Shown here: positions 63,630 to 64,000 of the stretch, one piece after another
How the letters are laid out: each line of letters begins with the position of its first letter
How positions within the stretch are numbered: the first letter of the stretch is position 1
From: Nonomuraea indica
Lineage (GTDB): Bacteria > Actinomycetota > Actinomycetes > Streptosporangiales > Streptosporangiaceae
Reading direction: 5' to 3'
Length of the DNA stretch: 64,000 nt
Assembly: GCF_002850745.1 (NCBI RefSeq)
Contig: NZ_KZ559469.1
Span: 57,985-121,984, forward strand
Made by a program: the position numbers and the translations under genes
The notes under the pieces: generated by a model
Told to the model about the DNA's origin: nothing
Databases searched by the model: none
The model's input: only the letters and a program-made list of their open reading frames with translations

Positions 63630-64000
63630 ATGAGCACTGAAGAGCGCGACTGGTTCGCGCCTCGGAACACCCGCCCGCCGGACGACGCCGGGCGGACGCC
63701 GCCTCCTCCTCCCCCGCCGGCCCGTCCGTCGCCCTGGCAGGCGACTCGGTCGTCGCGGGCCCCGTACCCCGACCAGCAGGTGTGGCCGCCGCTGTCGCGG
63801 GAGGGCGTCACCCAGCCGATGCCGGCCGTCCGCGAGGCGGCGCTCCCGCTGCCGCGCCCCTCCGCTCCACCGCACTCCCCCGCCCCGGCTCCCCCGCCAC
63901 CCGTCTCACCGCCCGTCTCACCGCCCGTCTCGCCGTCGGCCGCCGCGCAGGGGGCTCCGCCTGCGGGCTCACCGGCCGAGCCGGTCCGGGGCGTGGCGGG
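63630..64000 (+). CDS. Proline-rich protein, 3' end outside window
   Basis: The ATG at 63630 begins MSTEERDWFAPRNTRPPDD. The 123 visible codons are mostly Pro/Ala/Ser with repeated PPVSP units near 63895-63935. The frame is open at the window end. It lies seven bases after the previous gene, so it is in the same operon. The rest may contain a membrane helix or an enzymatic domain; I cannot see it. Confidence 0.55.
   Translation, partial: MSTEERDWFAPRNTRPPDDAGRTPPPPPPPARPSPWQATRSSRAPYPDQQVWPPLSREGVTQPMPAVREAALPLPRPSAPPHSPAPAPPPPVSPPVSPPVSPSAAAQGAPPAGSPAEPVRGVA

Overview
The window is very G+C-rich chromosomal DNA from an actinomycete. The inference rests on mycothiol synthesis (mshA), carD, a senX3/regX3/phoU phosphate module, an XRE regulator followed by hbhA-like and DUF2516 genes (the Rv0474-Rv0476 order of mycobacteria), murT/gatD, SARP-type BTAD regulation, several GTG starts and overlapping stop/start pairs. 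The gene content would fit Streptosporangiales (Nonomuraea-like), but the genus is inference only.

Layout. 1-10.3 kb: a 5'-truncated DUF1062 gene, a large BTAD-domain STAND regulator, a Ser/Thr kinase fused to a WD40-type propeller, a hypothetical gene, a scar of broken genes (DUF6461, Rep and IS30 fragments), and a SigE-family sigma factor with its membrane partner. 10.5-17.5 kb: a MacB-like ABC exporter, a LuxR-type response regulator, a histidine kinase made of two tandem kinase halves (the first without its histidine), and a multi-spanning membrane protein. The exporter and the membrane protein share a 73-bp promoter-proximal element. 17.6-23.3 kb: an island in the 3' end of a tRNA-Thr gene, bounded by 40-bp identical repeats. 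It holds a frameshifted integrase, a frameshifted DUF7660 gene, an ECF sigma/CU044_5270 pair and small hypothetical genes; a second, older integrase fragment lies just outside the left repeat.

23.3-31.4 kb: rlmB, a TetR/hemerythrin-like pair, cysS, an F420-type oxidoreductase, DUF2637, two GlsB-like genes, ispF and carD, with ispD missing from its usual place. 31.5-43 kb: a lipoprotein, a 450-bp gap, regX3-senX3 divergent from phoU with a PHO-box-like site, gpm-YbjN-mshA, an SDR, a methyltransferase, a BlaI/M56 pair and the XRE-hbhA-DUF2516 block. 42.5-54 kb: two divergent TetR units with clear palindromic operators, DUF2207, ankyrin, asparaginase, dtd, GNAT, ygfZ, a Fur-family gene, DUF2470, nitrobindin and DsrE. 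Between fur and DUF2470, on the plus strand, is an apparently autonomous short transcript with a strong ribosome binding site, a 13-codon ORF, nested hairpins and a U-tract terminator.

54-64 kb: a secreted glycerophosphodiesterase, the gatD/murT pair for lipid II amidation, a HerA/VirD4-like ATPase, a membrane protein resembling a coupling ATPase without a P-loop, and divergent membrane-anchored beta-domain proteins ending in a proline-rich gene cut by the window edge. The last block looks like an undescribed envelope machine.
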